Shown one piece after another: positions 18,285 through 27,784 of a DNA stretch of 64,000 bases. The stretch is from Huiozyma naganishii CBS 8797 (lineage: Eukaryota > Ascomycota > Saccharomycetes > Saccharomycetales > Saccharomycetaceae): positions 434,001-498,000 of the forward strand of contig NC_035930.1 of assembly GCF_000348985.1 (NCBI RefSeq), in the 5' to 3' direction. Under the pieces are notes generated by a model, which was not told the DNA's origin, searched no databases, and worked only from the letters and a program-made list of their open reading frames with translations. Position numbers and translations under genes: made by a program. How positions within the stretch are numbered: position 1 is the stretch's first letter; the number at the start of each line of letters is the position of its first letter.

Positions 18285-21200
18285 ATGGGTAGCGAGTCGT
18301 TGTTTGAGAGGCTGAATTGCTTAGCGAAGAGACGCAAAGAGTCAACCGCTTCTGACACATCGCCGGAACTGCATTCCTTCAAGAAAGTTGAGACCGAGGG
18401 CTGGTCTGCTAAATGTGAGTCCCTGATAACCCAATTGGGCGCCATAGAGGATGATGCGGAGAGAATCCAATGGTTCAAGAAAGTGCTAGGGGAATTGTTG
18501 ATGATGGTATTGGACAAAGAATTTGGTAGCGGCGGGTTGTCCTTACAAAATGTAGCGGATTTCATCGACAGCTTAGGGAAAGTGCCGCCAACGGATAGCA
18601 AAGTGGAAACTGTGTCCATTATTGGGAAACTGTACGTGGCCATCACCAGCTATATACCGGGCGTCGTGCCAAATTCGGAGGCGGAGACTCAAGTAATCGA
18701 ACTGACAAAGTTGGTCACGTCAATCCATGGCGAGGTTTACAAGTTCAGTGCATTGACCTCCAAGATAAACACGAAGGAACAGAATGTACTGTTGAGACAC
18801 CTGTTGAAGAAGAACAAATTCGAATTGCAGAAGTTCAATCTCTTGTCCGAGAGCCCTGTTGGGTTTGCTCAACTGACCACATTGTTCGTCTCTTTTTACT
18901 CTGACAACAGTAGATTAGCGAAGCTAGACTACTACACCAATGAGATGTACTTCATCATGGGGAAGTTCTCCTTGGAACTGATAAAGAGCATGGACATCTT
19001 TTTGGGTATCTCCGCAAAATACCTGTACACGAATTACTCCGATATGGTCGCCTTTCTGAAGGCCACGAATTTTGTTCGTTTGGGGGGGCCTGATACAAAG
19101 AATTTGGCTTTGACCAACCTGCTCGTCGTTAACCTCAACGAATATGACGGGGAATTGAGGGAATCTTTTTGGCAAATCTGTACAATCTTGGTGCAAGCTG
19201 GGATCGTCGATGCAGATCTTGTATGGCACAATCTTTCCCCAGCGACCGAATCCCTAGAAGAATCTTTGGCCAAAGTGGAGACGTATCTGGAGAAAGAATC
19301 GACAAAGGGTACGGATAACCCTCTCGCCATGGCTGCTGCGTTATCCGCCGAGGATGAGGATAAAGATGCTAATATGGATGCAGCGAACAAAGAAACTGCG
19401 AAGGACACTGGTAATGACGCGGAAACTGGTACCCTCGAGAACCAGGAGTCTGCTTCAATGGAGACACTGACGAGCAGTGGAAAGATCCAGTTTATCAGGT
19501 ATTTACTAATTTTTGGGTGTTGGGATGATGTCTACAAGTTATTGAGAACGTACCCGAAAATTCTTTACTTGGATAACGATATACCCCGTTTGATAGCTCG
19601 TTTATTGGAGGTTATGATTACTCCGTTGTACGAGAAAACTCCATTCTTCCTGGGTACAAATGGAATAAGGGAAAACTTGATGATCACTAAATCAGAGAAT
19701 GGGTTGTTAAGTCATAAACCTAGATTATACACGACATCTCAAACGGGTGATCCCTTCGCTGGTACAGAACTAAACGTTGAAATGCAATTCTTTTTCAAAG
19801 AATGGAGCGAGGGTATCCCGAAGTGCGGTACTGTTGATGCGCTGTTTGAACGCTCACATGAGTACTTGACAGTAGCAGGGCCAAAGGTTGCCCAGTCACC
19901 ATCGTTTGTTTCGAAGTTATGCCGGATCGGGATTCATGACATTGAGACTTCTCAACTCAAGGAGGAGTCTACTGACAGATGGATCGATTATGTTAGAAAA
20001 TTCTTACTCCCAATGACGTCTACAGAGTTCTCGAACTCGATCGTTACATCTGAGTTGTTCAGTCTTATGACACTGTTCCCCGTCGAACGAAGGTACTTCA
20101 TGTACAACGAAATGATCACCAAACTATCTCAAGATAACATTTTGGTCAAAATTGGATTCAATAAAGCCGCCAGGGACGCGAAATCCATTCTGAAATCGTT
20201 GAGTACCGATACAATATCCAAGGAATCAAGGAATCTTTCCAAAGTGATCTCCTGTAACCCGTTGGCGACCCTGACCCCGACTGTGAAGCAAGTTGAGAAC
20301 TACGATAAAGTGTCTGAGTTGATAATCTACACTACACGCTACTTCAACGATTTTGCATTCGACGTGCTGCAATACATTCTGTTGCTAAGTCTGACCAAGC
20401 CAAGGTCATCTGTCCAGTCAGATGGTGTGAACCAGGCTGCCTGGGTCAACAGACTGGCTATTTTCATTGCTGGCTTAAAGAAGCATGGTTCGAAAATGGA
20501 TATCACAAACATCATTGTGTATGTGACCAAGACTTTACACGAGGGCAATATTATCGCAGTATCAATCTTGAAGCAGTTGATCATCACTGTGGGTGGGATC
20601 AGGGACTTGAATGAGGTGAACGTAAAGACGTTGATTATGCTGAATTCAGGGAGTGTTCTAAAGAGTGAGGCAAGAAAATCCATCTTCGATCACAGAGAGA
20701 GTAATGTAGACAATGCCCGGAGACTCATCGACCTTTTCAAGAGTGAGAACGGGGTTTCTGAGATTATGCTGCTGCTGTACAACTTAAACCTCAAGTCCAA
20801 CACGAACGACGCACATTATAAAGTTCTGTCGTCTCGTTCTGACGAAATGAAAACTTTACTGTGGTCCTTTGTCGAACTGGTGAAACACTGTTGTAAAAAT
20901 GGTGAATTTGTCCGCAACGTCCTATCGTTCCCGGACCTGATCAGCAAATTCCATGTCTCTACACCATGGGCGTTTCACATTTGGAGGGACTACATGGATG
21001 AAAAGATTAACAGCAGGTCCAAAGAGGATTCTAATCATTCCTCCAGTCTTGATACCATTGAAAATATCATGAATGAGACCCAATTCGAAAATGTCGATTT
21101 TACCCACTTATCAAGGGACTTGTTTATTACTTTCTGGCAGTTGTCCCTTTATGATATAAAGTTCGAGAAGGGATTATACGATGAGATGAAGAGTACCATG

Positions 21201-22946
21201 GAGGAGGACAAGAAGTTGAAAAACGGGAGTAGAAAACCTTTCAGTAGTGGAAAGTTGAAGAGGTTACTCACATCGTGCATCGAGCACCAGAAAACTTTCA
21301 CGCGTACTAGAGAACTTCTTGGCCAGAAATCTGAATCTTGGTGCCAAGAATTTGAGTCTGCCCAGATCCTGCCATTCCTACAATTTGCTTTGATCCCCAG
21401 GGCTCTATTTTCCCCACCGGATGCTATTTATTCCGCGACTTTTGTGGCCAGTGCTTTCCAGCTGGAGAGCGGGATGAGGCTGTTAGATACGTTGATTAAC
21501 TCTAACGTTATCAGTGCACTGTTGTTCAGTTGCACCGTTATTGAGGCCGGGAACCTTGGTATATTCTTTTGTTCCCTGTTCGAGTGGCTAGAAGAGCAAA
21601 GGGCTGCTGATGGCGTGTTTTCGAGTGACCAAAGGAGACAGTTGTACGATTGGCACTGTTCCATGACCGCACAGATAATTGATCTGTTGAGTGCTAAGAA
21701 CTACATGTCTATAAGGAACGGGATTGAGTTCATGAAGTACGTTTCTCGTGTGTTCCCCGTTGTGAGGGACCATGTCGAGCTCCTATGTGGTCTTTTGGAG
21801 TCCAACCTTGTCTCTGAGGAGAGGGAGGACATTATCCTACCAACAAGTGCGTTGCTTGGTCATTTAAAGGCGCGGTTGCGGAAGTCGGCCATTGCGTTAT
21901 CTGACTTTTGTGAGATGACCCCAGAGGAGCAACTGGAGGCACAGAAGTACGCTGAGGAGGTTAAGGAGATTGAGGAGTACGATAAGATGATCAAGAACGA
22001 GGAGAAGCAAGAGGAGATTAAGAGGAAGTTGCAAGAGAACAAGCTCCGTCGGGAGCAAACTGTGCAGACTGTCCCAACAGCGCATAACGACGAGGAGCAG
22101 AGCGTGGAGGAATCGGCAACCGCAGCGGGTCAGAAGAAGGAGGCCCCTGCCCGTGTCCCCACGGGACCCAGCGTCGCCTCATTGCAAGGAACTCCACCAG
22201 TGGGATCCGCATCCGAGCGGGCTCCACCCAGTGGGACCGTTTGGTCGTTGAACAAGCTTTTGGCGTGCATGGAGGACGTCGCGTACCATGTACAGGCGAA
22301 CAACGTCGAGAAGGCCCTGAAATACATCCCTGACGAGCAGATGCAACGGGATATCCGTTCTTTGACACGGCGCACGACGCTGCCGCTGCCCGATTTCCGC
22401 AACTCGCTGTACAAACTGCTGAGCGAGTACTTCGAGTCCCTGATCTACTACCCGAAGAACCCTGACTTCCAGCGGTTGCTGTCCAATGTCCGCAACGGTG
22501 TCATGAAGCTGACCCGTACCGTGGATGACAGGTCCACCGCGGACATGTACGATTCCAACGCAGGGGCGTCTAAGAGCAGGTACGAAGCTGCCAATGGCAG
22601 TGCCAGTGCGAGTAAATCTACCCCCACGACAGGTACGAACCCTCGGTACAAAAGTGCACGTTCAAGCAGCAGCACGAAGAGAGCATCGGACCCGCCCAAA
22701 GCGTCGTTCTCTGCCAAGAGACCCAGTGGAGATGCCCCCCTAGGGGTGGAACGCCCAGGGAAACGGTACAAACCTGCTGACCAGCGGTCGACAGAGTCCA
22801 TGAGGGGCGCAAGACAGGAGTTCCGCGGCGGGTACGCGAGAGAAAGGGACCCTCCACGGTCGCGGTTCTCGCAGAACCCACAGCAGCAGCAGCCTGCGTC
22901 ACGCAACGGTCTGCCACAGGGCCCCAAGAGCAGGTACCAGCGGTGA
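18285..22946 (+). CDS. THO2: THO2, THO complex subunit
   Basis: 1553 residues (S. cerevisiae 1597, YNL139C). It is the large scaffold of the THO/TREX complex, which couples transcription elongation to mRNP assembly and export in the nucleus. Clear matches to the family are TLLRHLLKK-type LLRHLLKKNKFELQKFNLL at about 170-190, STKGTDNPLAMAAALS, ERRYFMYNEMITKLSQDNIL, GNIIAVSILKQLIITVGGIR and KNYMSIRNGIEFMKYVSRVF. The C-terminus from about 1300 is low-complexity, RNA-binding-like, and ends LPQGPKSRYQR, as in S. cerevisiae. The start is the ATG at 18285 (MGSESLFERLN). Base composition rises sharply in GC from about 21.8 kb, within the gene. Confidence 0.97.
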   Translation: MGSESLFERLNCLAKRRKESTASDTSPELHSFKKVETEGWSAKCESLITQLGAIEDDAERIQWFKKVLGELLMMVLDKEFGSGGLSLQNVADFIDSLGKVPPTDSKVETVSIIGKLYVAITSYIPGVVPNSEAETQVIELTKLVTSIHGEVYKFSALTSKINTKEQNVLLRHLLKKNKFELQKFNLLSESPVGFAQLTTLFVSFYSDNSRLAKLDYYTNEMYFIMGKFSLELIKSMDIFLGISAKYLYTNYSDMVAFLKATNFVRLGGPDTKNLALTNLLVVNLNEYDGELRESFWQICTILVQAGIVDADLVWHNLSPATESLEESLAKVETYLEKESTKGTDNPLAMAAALSAEDEDKDANMDAANKETAKDTGNDAETGTLENQESASMETLTSSGKIQFIRYLLIFGCWDDVYKLLRTYPKILYLDNDIPRLIARLLEVMITPLYEKTPFFLGTNGIRENLMITKSENGLLSHKPRLYTTSQTGDPFAGTELNVEMQFFFKEWSEGIPKCGTVDALFERSHEYLTVAGPKVAQSPSFVSKLCRIGIHDIETSQLKEESTDRWIDYVRKFLLPMTSTEFSNSIVTSELFSLMTLFPVERRYFMYNEMITKLSQDNILVKIGFNKAARDAKSILKSLSTDTISKESRNLSKVISCNPLATLTPTVKQVENYDKVSELIIYTTRYFNDFAFDVLQYILLLSLTKPRSSVQSDGVNQAAWVNRLAIFIAGLKKHGSKMDITNIIVYVTKTLHEGNIIAVSILKQLIITVGGIRDLNEVNVKTLIMLNSGSVLKSEARKSIFDHRESNVDNARRLIDLFKSENGVSEIMLLLYNLNLKSNTNDAHYKVLSSRSDEMKTLLWSFVELVKHCCKNGEFVRNVLSFPDLISKFHVSTPWAFHIWRDYMDEKINSRSKEDSNHSSSLDTIENIMNETQFENVDFTHLSRDLFITFWQLSLYDIKFEKGLYDEMKSTMEEDKKLKNGSRKPFSSGKLKRLLTSCIEHQKTFTRTRELLGQKSESWCQEFESAQILPFLQFALIPRALFSPPDAIYSATFVASAFQLESGMRLLDTLINSNVISALLFSCTVIEAGNLGIFFCSLFEWLEEQRAADGVFSSDQRRQLYDWHCSMTAQIIDLLSAKNYMSIRNGIEFMKYVSRVFPVVRDHVELLCGLLESNLVSEEREDIILPTSALLGHLKARLRKSAIALSDFCEMTPEEQLEAQKYAEEVKEIEEYDKMIKNEEKQEEIKRKLQENKLRREQTVQTVPTAHNDEEQSVEESATAAGQKKEAPARVPTGPSVASLQGTPPVGSASERAPPSGTVWSLNKLLACMEDVAYHVQANNVEKALKYIPDEQMQRDIRSLTRRTTLPLPDFRNSLYKLLSEYFESLIYYPKNPDFQRLLSNVRNGVMKLTRTVDDRSTADMYDSNAGASKSRYEAANGSASASKSTPTTGTNPRYKSARSSSSTKRASDPPKASFSAKRPSGDAPLGVERPGKRYKPADQRSTESMRGARQEFRGGYARERDPPRSRFSQNPQQQQPASRNGLPQGPKSRYQR

Positions 22947-23081
22947 AGTAACAGTAAACAGTAACAGTTCATCAGATCTTGAACCTTTACTTAATTCTAA
23001 AAGTTGACGAAGTTTGACGAAGTGCGAAGAGTCGTTAGAAGTTGGATGCTTTGGGGGGGGGGGTCCGTCGGGTGCCAAGGG

Positions 23082-24161
23082 ATGAGTGAAGAGGTATGGA
23101 GTGGCAATGAGGGCACGCTGTCCGTGTACGTGTCGAAGGCGCGGGATCTTCCGAACCTGACGAAGTTGGACAAGCAGAACGTGATGCTTCGGCTGCGGGT
23201 GGCGCACATGACGAGGGAGTCCGACGTGCTGTTCCGTGCTGGGCAGAACCCTGTGTTTGACTACTTGGAGAAGTTTGAGATCACGCCGGGCGTGCGCCCG
23301 CTGATGTACGTCGAGGTGTACTGTGACCGGAGGAAGAAACCGCCGCTGCCGATCGGGCGGTGCGAGGTGGACTTGCTGAATGGGATCCGTGCGGACCCGA
23401 GGGACGGGTACTGTACGTGGTACGATCTGCGAAGGGACGGGAACGAGTTCGCGGGAACAGTGTTTGTGGAATTGAGTTTCAAGCCGTTGCCCAGGACTGC
23501 GTCGCGAGGTGGTGCATCTGGGCAAATGGATGAGCGGATGGTGGAACGACCGATCCCGCCGCTCCCCACAGATCTGGCGTCCTTGCACTTGGGCCCGGAG
23601 GGCCCGGGGCGCTCAGTCCCATCACAATCCGGTGGTTACATGCACCTCTCTGAGATGCGGCAAGTGACGCCGAGTGTCAACCGAGACGTCTGGGCTGCTG
23701 GTAGCATAGGAGCAGCAAGCACCCCCGCGAGCAATTACTCTCCTCCACGGTTCGACACGTCGACGGCGACATCAGCGACATCTGCATCGGAGGACACGCG
23801 GTTCCATTTCGCCAACTTGAAGAAGTTGAAGCAGCGGATCGACGTGTTCCGGAACCCGCAGTCCTCTGCGGACGGCGGCGGAGGTAGTGGTACCAGTACC
23901 TCTGGGTCTACTGACGGCGGTGTAGACATCGCAGCACTCGAGAAGGCCATTGGTGTCACTGCAGGACGCCACGACGACGACGATGCATCGCTGCCGGGCG
24001 ACGTGCGGAACCCAAGTAAGTTCGAGACGCAGCCACCGCTTCCGGCGCTCCCCAGCAGTGCCAGTGCCAGTACAAGTAGCAACAGGGGACCTGCGCTGCC
24101 GTTGCTCCCGCGCTCGTCGCCGAGAAGACCGGCGCCGCCAGGGACAGTCCACCATGGGTAG
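23082..24161 (+). CDS. INN1: INN1, C2-domain cytokinesis protein
   Basis: 359 residues (S. cerevisiae 409, YNL152W). It is needed for septum ingression and primary-septum synthesis at the bud neck with Hof1, Cyk3 and Chs2. The N-terminal C2 domain is very well conserved: GNEGTLSVYVSKARDLPNL, RLRVAHMTRESDVLFRAGQN, YVEVYCDRRKKPPLPIGRCE, DGYCTWYDLRRDGNEFAGTV. The tail is disordered with proline motifs (RPIPPLPTD, LPLLPRSSPRRPAPPG) suited to SH3 partners. The start is taken at the ATG at 23082 (MSEEVWSGNEG) from alignment. An in-frame ATG at 23046 precedes an 11-G run and is less likely. Confidence 0.93.
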   Translation: MSEEVWSGNEGTLSVYVSKARDLPNLTKLDKQNVMLRLRVAHMTRESDVLFRAGQNPVFDYLEKFEITPGVRPLMYVEVYCDRRKKPPLPIGRCEVDLLNGIRADPRDGYCTWYDLRRDGNEFAGTVFVELSFKPLPRTASRGGASGQMDERMVERPIPPLPTDLASLHLGPEGPGRSVPSQSGGYMHLSEMRQVTPSVNRDVWAAGSIGAASTPASNYSPPRFDTSTATSATSASEDTRFHFANLKKLKQRIDVFRNPQSSADGGGGSGTSTSGSTDGGVDIAALEKAIGVTAGRHDDDDASLPGDVRNPSKFETQPPLPALPSSASASTSSNRGPALPLLPRSSPRRPAPPGTVHHG

Positions 24162-24222
24162 CTAGAAGTAGTGATGATGAGTGTATAAGATATTGTATGT
24201 ACTAATGCGAGAGTGGTTTGTG

Positions 24223-25032
24223 TTAGAATGCCGGTTCGTCTCCGTACCCGTCGTCGTCCCCCGCGCCGTCGTCGTCGTCGTCTCCGTCGTTGAAGTACTT
24301 CTCCGCGTTGTAGTCGTCGTTGTCGTCGTCGTCGTCGCTGTCCTCGAAGTCCTCGTCCTCAATCTCCTGCGGCGGTGCTCCTAAGGTCTTCTCCGTGGCA
24401 GCGGTGCCGTTGACACCTGAGGGATCCCCCGAGCCGGCGAGAACACTCTCCTCCTCGACCTCCTCTGCCAATTCCTTCAACTTCTCGAGCATGGACCTTC
24501 CGAGTTCCTCCTCAGAGGGATCCCCGTCTTGTCCAATACCTTGTTGCTGCTGCTGTTGCTCTTGCAACTGCTGCTGCCTCTGTTGCAACTTGAGCAGCCG
24601 CTTCTTGTCCCTCCCGCCCATCACCCCATGCAGCTCCGTCGGGAACAGCATCAAGTTGAACGGGTGGTTATCGAGGGACAGTTCGTCTGCGGACCGTTGC
24701 CGGAGGTACCTGTCGCTGTACCTCGCAACAATGGGAGCACCCGTAGTGACACTCCCCCCACGGGTATCAGAGAAGAACACAGAGTCCCTGAGCGTCGCAT
24801 GCTGCAGGGCGTACCATTTGGCAACACGTTGTTCAGTCCGCGTCGTCATGATACTGTTCACTGGGAGAGGCACCTGCGGGACCTCAGAGATCTGCGCTTG
24901 CAACTGCGACACCTGCTGGATGTCCCCGTACCCGAGCCCCGCGGGGATCACCGTCTGCTGCCCTCCAGACCGTCTCTTGAAGCTCATGGGGGCGTATAGC
25001 AATGGTGGTCTGGCAGTGGTGCAACTGCTCAT
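24223..25032 (-). CDS. RPC31: RPC31, RNA polymerase III subunit C31
   Basis: 269 residues from the first ATG (S. cerevisiae 251, YNL151C). It is part of the C82-C34-C31 initiation subcomplex of Pol III. Seen are GLGYGD near the N-terminus, RYSDRYLRQR, DNHPFNLMLFPTELHGVMG, a Gln run, MLEKLKELAEEVEEES, and a long Asp/Glu tail with DDYNAEKYFNDGDDDD, all family features. The start is uncertain. A PAC-type motif overlaps the first ATG, and a second in-frame ATG at 24987 (MSFKRRSGG) would still leave the conserved GLGYGD intact. It is convergent with INN1, as in S. cerevisiae. Confidence 0.93.
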   Translation of the reverse strand: MSSCTTARPPLLYAPMSFKRRSGGQQTVIPAGLGYGDIQQVSQLQAQISEVPQVPLPVNSIMTTRTEQRVAKWYALQHATLRDSVFFSDTRGGSVTTGAPIVARYSDRYLRQRSADELSLDNHPFNLMLFPTELHGVMGGRDKKRLLKLQQRQQQLQEQQQQQQGIGQDGDPSEEELGRSMLEKLKELAEEVEEESVLAGSGDPSGVNGTAATEKTLGAPPQEIEDEDFEDSDDDDDNDDYNAEKYFNDGDDDDDGAGDDDGYGDEPAF

Positions 25033-25055
25033 CGCATCTCGAAGTGAAAAGTTTT
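25028..25055 (-). promoter_or_regulatory. PAC box over the RPC31 first ATG, with RRPE-like motif
   Basis: CTCATCGC at 25028-25035 reads GCGATGAG on the coding strand, and its ATG is the first start codon of RPC31. Ten bases further upstream is TGAAAAGTTTT (25045-25055), one base from the RRPE core. PAC plus RRPE is typical of Pol I/III subunit genes. Confidence 0.55.
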
Positions 25056-25108
25056 ATGTATGGTGTATACAGAGAGGCATAGGTATAGACGTAGAGGTAG
25101 CGGTGTGG

Positions 25109-25507
25109 TCAGTCCTCTAGTAGATCAGCGATATCGTCGTCCCGCTGGGAGTCGAATTGACCCTCTCTCAACTTGTCGATCGCAGAGGCTAGCAACTCTT
25201 GCTGCTGCTTGACACGCACACGCGTCTTGTTCCCCCACCCGAACTGCGAAAGCTCCGACGACGACGACGATGCTGCAGCAGGTCCCTTGGCGGACTCCAT
25301 CGCCGGCTCTGTGGCCGGTGCGCCCTCCTTGCGCAACTTATCCTGCTCCAGTTGCCTCTTCAATTGCCTCTTCGCCAAGTCCCGCTGTACAAGCGTCCTG
25401 ATGAGCATGTACCCACCAACAACGATCACCAGACGAAGCAACTTGTACACGTCAAACCCATCCCACATGTGCACCAGCTGTACGTACACCGTATCCGTTA
25501 ATCCCAT
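25109..25507 (-). CDS. PGA2: PGA2, ER membrane protein of processing/trafficking
   Basis: 132 residues (S. cerevisiae 129, YNL149C). It is an essential ER/nuclear-envelope protein implicated in secretory protein maturation. Its membrane segment lies at about residues 23-41 (LLRLVIVVGGYMLIRTLV). A basic coiled stretch (DLAKRQLKRQLEQDKLRKEG) follows, then the conserved FGWGNKTRVRVKQQQELLAS and an acidic end (DDDIADLLED). The start is the ATG at 25507. Its order with RPC31 and INN1 matches YNL149-152. Confidence 0.92.
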   Translation of the reverse strand: MGLTDTVYVQLVHMWDGFDVYKLLRLVIVVGGYMLIRTLVQRDLAKRQLKRQLEQDKLRKEGAPATEPAMESAKGPAAASSSSSELSQFGWGNKTRVRVKQQQELLASAIDKLREGQFDSQRDDDIADLLED

Positions 25508-25865
25508 CGTTGCAGTGCTGTGTGGGGTGTTACGAGTGGTAGTGAGAGTAAGAGTAGGACCTCTTTGTCGATTTGAAGTTTTAGAGAAGAAGACGATGGC
25601 GATGAGGTGTCAATGGTGAAGGCGGTGGCGGCGGTGCAGGCCGTGGTGAGGCTTTGGTAAATGGTCTTGAGGACTGTGTGCTACCTGCTTTACTTGAGAT
25701 CTTGATTTGTGGTTACGTAGAGTATGTAGTGGATAAGCCACCTGCAAAAGTGAAGTGCTACAGCAACGCAACGTGGAGCAAATGTCTATGGTTTGTTGTT
25801 GTAGTTCAACAACGCCACTCCCGGCGACACTCGCTTCGCTCGTATCGCTGAGAGCAGTAGTTGCT
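25508..25865. other. Spacer PGA2 promoter / VTI1 3' end
   Basis: 358 bases at a synteny junction between the YNL149 and YMR197 blocks. It contains one copy of the dispersed element (25829-25847) and no credible gene. The open frame at 25610-25891 on the minus strand has no recognisable content. Confidence 0.45.
25829..25847 (-). repeat. Dispersed short GC-rich element, copy A
   Basis: The plus strand reads ACTCGCTTCGCTCGTATCG. Its complement recurs at 30464-30482 (18 of 19), and the same orientation recurs at 30743-30761 (exact). All three lie just after gene ends. Confidence 0.7.
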
Positions 25866-26489
25866 TCACCGTATCTTCGCCCACGCCACAAGCAGTATCA
25901 ACAGCACAAGCACCGCTATAATCGCATAACTGACCAACTTATTCGCGACGACCCTCCTGGCCATACTCTTGAGCGTCCTTAGCGATCTATCCACACTCGA
26001 GTCTGCCTCCCTGAGCGTGCCCCTCGCGCCCTCCAGTGTCTCCCTCTGCGCCCTCAGATCCTCCATGATCTGTGCCCCAACATTCTCCGTATCGTGTGCC
26101 AGCCTCGAGGTCTCCCGAAGCCGATCTCCAGTCCTCCCCAAAACACCAGCGGACTGCAACAGCTGGCCTCGTTGCTCCTGTGCTTGCGACTGAGACTCCA
26201 GATCCCCTGCCCCGGGACCAAACAGCAACCCACGTTGCACCTCGGCCCTCGCGTGCTCAACAAGCGTCTCAAACTCCCTCTGCATCACACCACGGAGGTC
26301 CCTACACCTCCCACGCATCGCAGCCTTCTCCTGCGGCGTCCCACACCGTGTCACCTCCAAAGCCATCGCATCCAACAGAGCGTCCAACTCGCCCCGAGCG
26401 TCCTCCAAGGACGCAACCCCACTTGGAGCACCGCGCACACGGGCCAACACCGACTGGAACTCGCTCTCGTAGTCCTCAAACCGCGTCAT
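25866..26489 (-). CDS. VTI1: VTI1, v-SNARE
   Basis: 207 residues (S. cerevisiae 217, YMR197C). It is a Qb-SNARE acting in Golgi-to-endosome/vacuole and intra-Golgi transport. The helical N-terminal domain starts MTRFEDYESEFQ. The SNARE motif runs about 120-180 (SGDRL-like TGDRLRETSRLAHDTENVGA, IMEDLRAQRETLEGARGTLR, then VDRSLRTLKSMARRVVANKL). The C-terminal anchor SYAIIAVLVLLILLVAWAKI follows. The start is the ATG at 26489; upstream codons are non-ATG. Codon use is extremely GC-rich at third positions. Confidence 0.96.
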   Translation of the reverse strand: MTRFEDYESEFQSVLARVRGAPSGVASLEDARGELDALLDAMALEVTRCGTPQEKAAMRGRCRDLRGVMQREFETLVEHARAEVQRGLLFGPGAGDLESQSQAQEQRGQLLQSAGVLGRTGDRLRETSRLAHDTENVGAQIMEDLRAQRETLEGARGTLREADSSVDRSLRTLKSMARRVVANKLVSYAIIAVLVLLILLVAWAKIR

Positions 26490-26580
26490 ACCACACTCCA
26501 ACGGTCCCTCTTGCACCAGGTTCCAGTGGTAGTTGGTAGTAGGTGAAACGTATTCGAAACGGCTTCACATTAAGACCCAT

Positions 26581-27675
26581 ATGGGCCAAACTGTTGATGA
26601 TAAGAGCAGGCCAGTGAGGATGCGGTCAAGGATCCCCAGGGTGCCCTGTGCGAGGCGGCCAATGCTGGCTCGGGACGGTTCACGACACACTGGTGGCAGC
26701 GGAGGGCTTTCATTTGGTGACGAGGAGTCTGTGGCGAGGGTGAAGTCCCGACAGCGGCGGGTGATGCTGGACTTGGCGAGGGTGCAGCAGTGCATTGCGA
26801 GTGTTGAGCAGCAGTTGGCCCAGCTGAGGGACGTTGAGTGGCCTGCGGTTCTTGTGGAATGCGACGACACCGCGGAGAGAAGCGCAAGTTTGCAGCGGGA
26901 CGTGACAAGGTTGGATGAAGAGATTGCCGCCGTGGTCGCGGAGGAGACACAGGTGAGGACACTCGCAGAGCAACGTGTTGAGCAGTGTCAGTGGCAGCAC
27001 TCTGTTGAGGTTCAAGAACTGGCGAACTCGCTCGAGGCAGCGTTTCTTCAGGAACGAGTGGACCAAGAGCAAGAGTTGCAACGACGTGTAGCAGAGTGGG
27101 ACACGGTGGACCCGCCACGGGATCTACAACATCTGAGAGAACTGCATGAGACTTTGCGGGGGGAGCACAACGAGCTGGCCTCCGCGAATGTGAGCCAGTG
27201 CCGGTTGTTCGAATCCGAGTCACTTGCACCGCAATGGACAGCTCTACAAGAGGGCAAGACACAGGAACTCAATGAACTGATCAAGGAGAAGCAGCAGAAG
27301 AACTTGGCCGAGGCGGCGATGCTCAGAGACTGTACTGCTGCGGTACAGCAAGATATCAGCCGGTACGAAACATCCTGTGAGGAACTCGCCTTGGAGACTG
27401 CACAGTTGCAAGAACGTATCGCTGCAATGAACCAGTGCAAGAAGGTCGCAATGGGGGAATCGCACCTCCAGGAGACTCGATTGCAGCGTGCAGAAGACCG
27501 TGTTCGTGCTCTAGAGGAACGACTCGCGACAGAATCACACCCAGAACTGCAACGAGCAAGGGACAAAGTCGACGCCGCGCACCGCACCAACGCACAACTC
27601 TCACGGGCGGCGACACCATCAGGGAACGCATCACCGCCAACTACAACGACACCCACAGACGACGCACAGCCATGA
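26581..27675 (+). CDS. CIK1: CIK1/VIK1-like coiled-coil protein lacking motor-homology domain
   Basis: 364 residues from the ATG at 26581 (another ATG at 26620 is possible). S. cerevisiae Cik1 has 594. It lies between VTI1 (YMR197C) and ROT1 (YMR200W), the CIK1 (YMR198W) position, with CLN1 missing. The segment LSFGDEESVARVKSRQRRVM resembles the Cik1 start of coil (LTFGGDPKIIERVKNNERKV). A long Gln/Glu/Leu coiled coil follows to about residue 330. The protein then ends in a Thr/Pro/Ala tail. The C-terminal kinesin-motor-homology domain, which partners Kar3 in the family, is absent, and only 109 bases remain before ROT1. It may be a shortened Kar3 adaptor or a decayed gene. Identification rests on position and weak similarity. 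Confidence 0.68.
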   Translation: MGQTVDDKSRPVRMRSRIPRVPCARRPMLARDGSRHTGGSGGLSFGDEESVARVKSRQRRVMLDLARVQQCIASVEQQLAQLRDVEWPAVLVECDDTAERSASLQRDVTRLDEEIAAVVAEETQVRTLAEQRVEQCQWQHSVEVQELANSLEAAFLQERVDQEQELQRRVAEWDTVDPPRDLQHLRELHETLRGEHNELASANVSQCRLFESESLAPQWTALQEGKTQELNELIKEKQQKNLAEAAMLRDCTAAVQQDISRYETSCEELALETAQLQERIAAMNQCKKVAMGESHLQETRLQRAEDRVRALEERLATESHPELQRARDKVDAAHRTNAQLSRAATPSGNASPPTTTTPTDDAQP

Positions 27676-27784
27676 ACTGGAAGTCGAATTCGAAGTACAA
27701 ATATTTGAAGAAGGACGCACCTACAAGAACCCTCTGCGACTGCAGTGCAAAGAGGCCAACCACGACACGAGGACAAGGGACACG

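Noticed and set aside
25610..25891. 93-codon minus-strand frame between PGA2 and VTI1
   Set aside because: Low-complexity His/Arg-rich end, overlaps the VTI1 3' end and a dispersed repeat; no homology seen.
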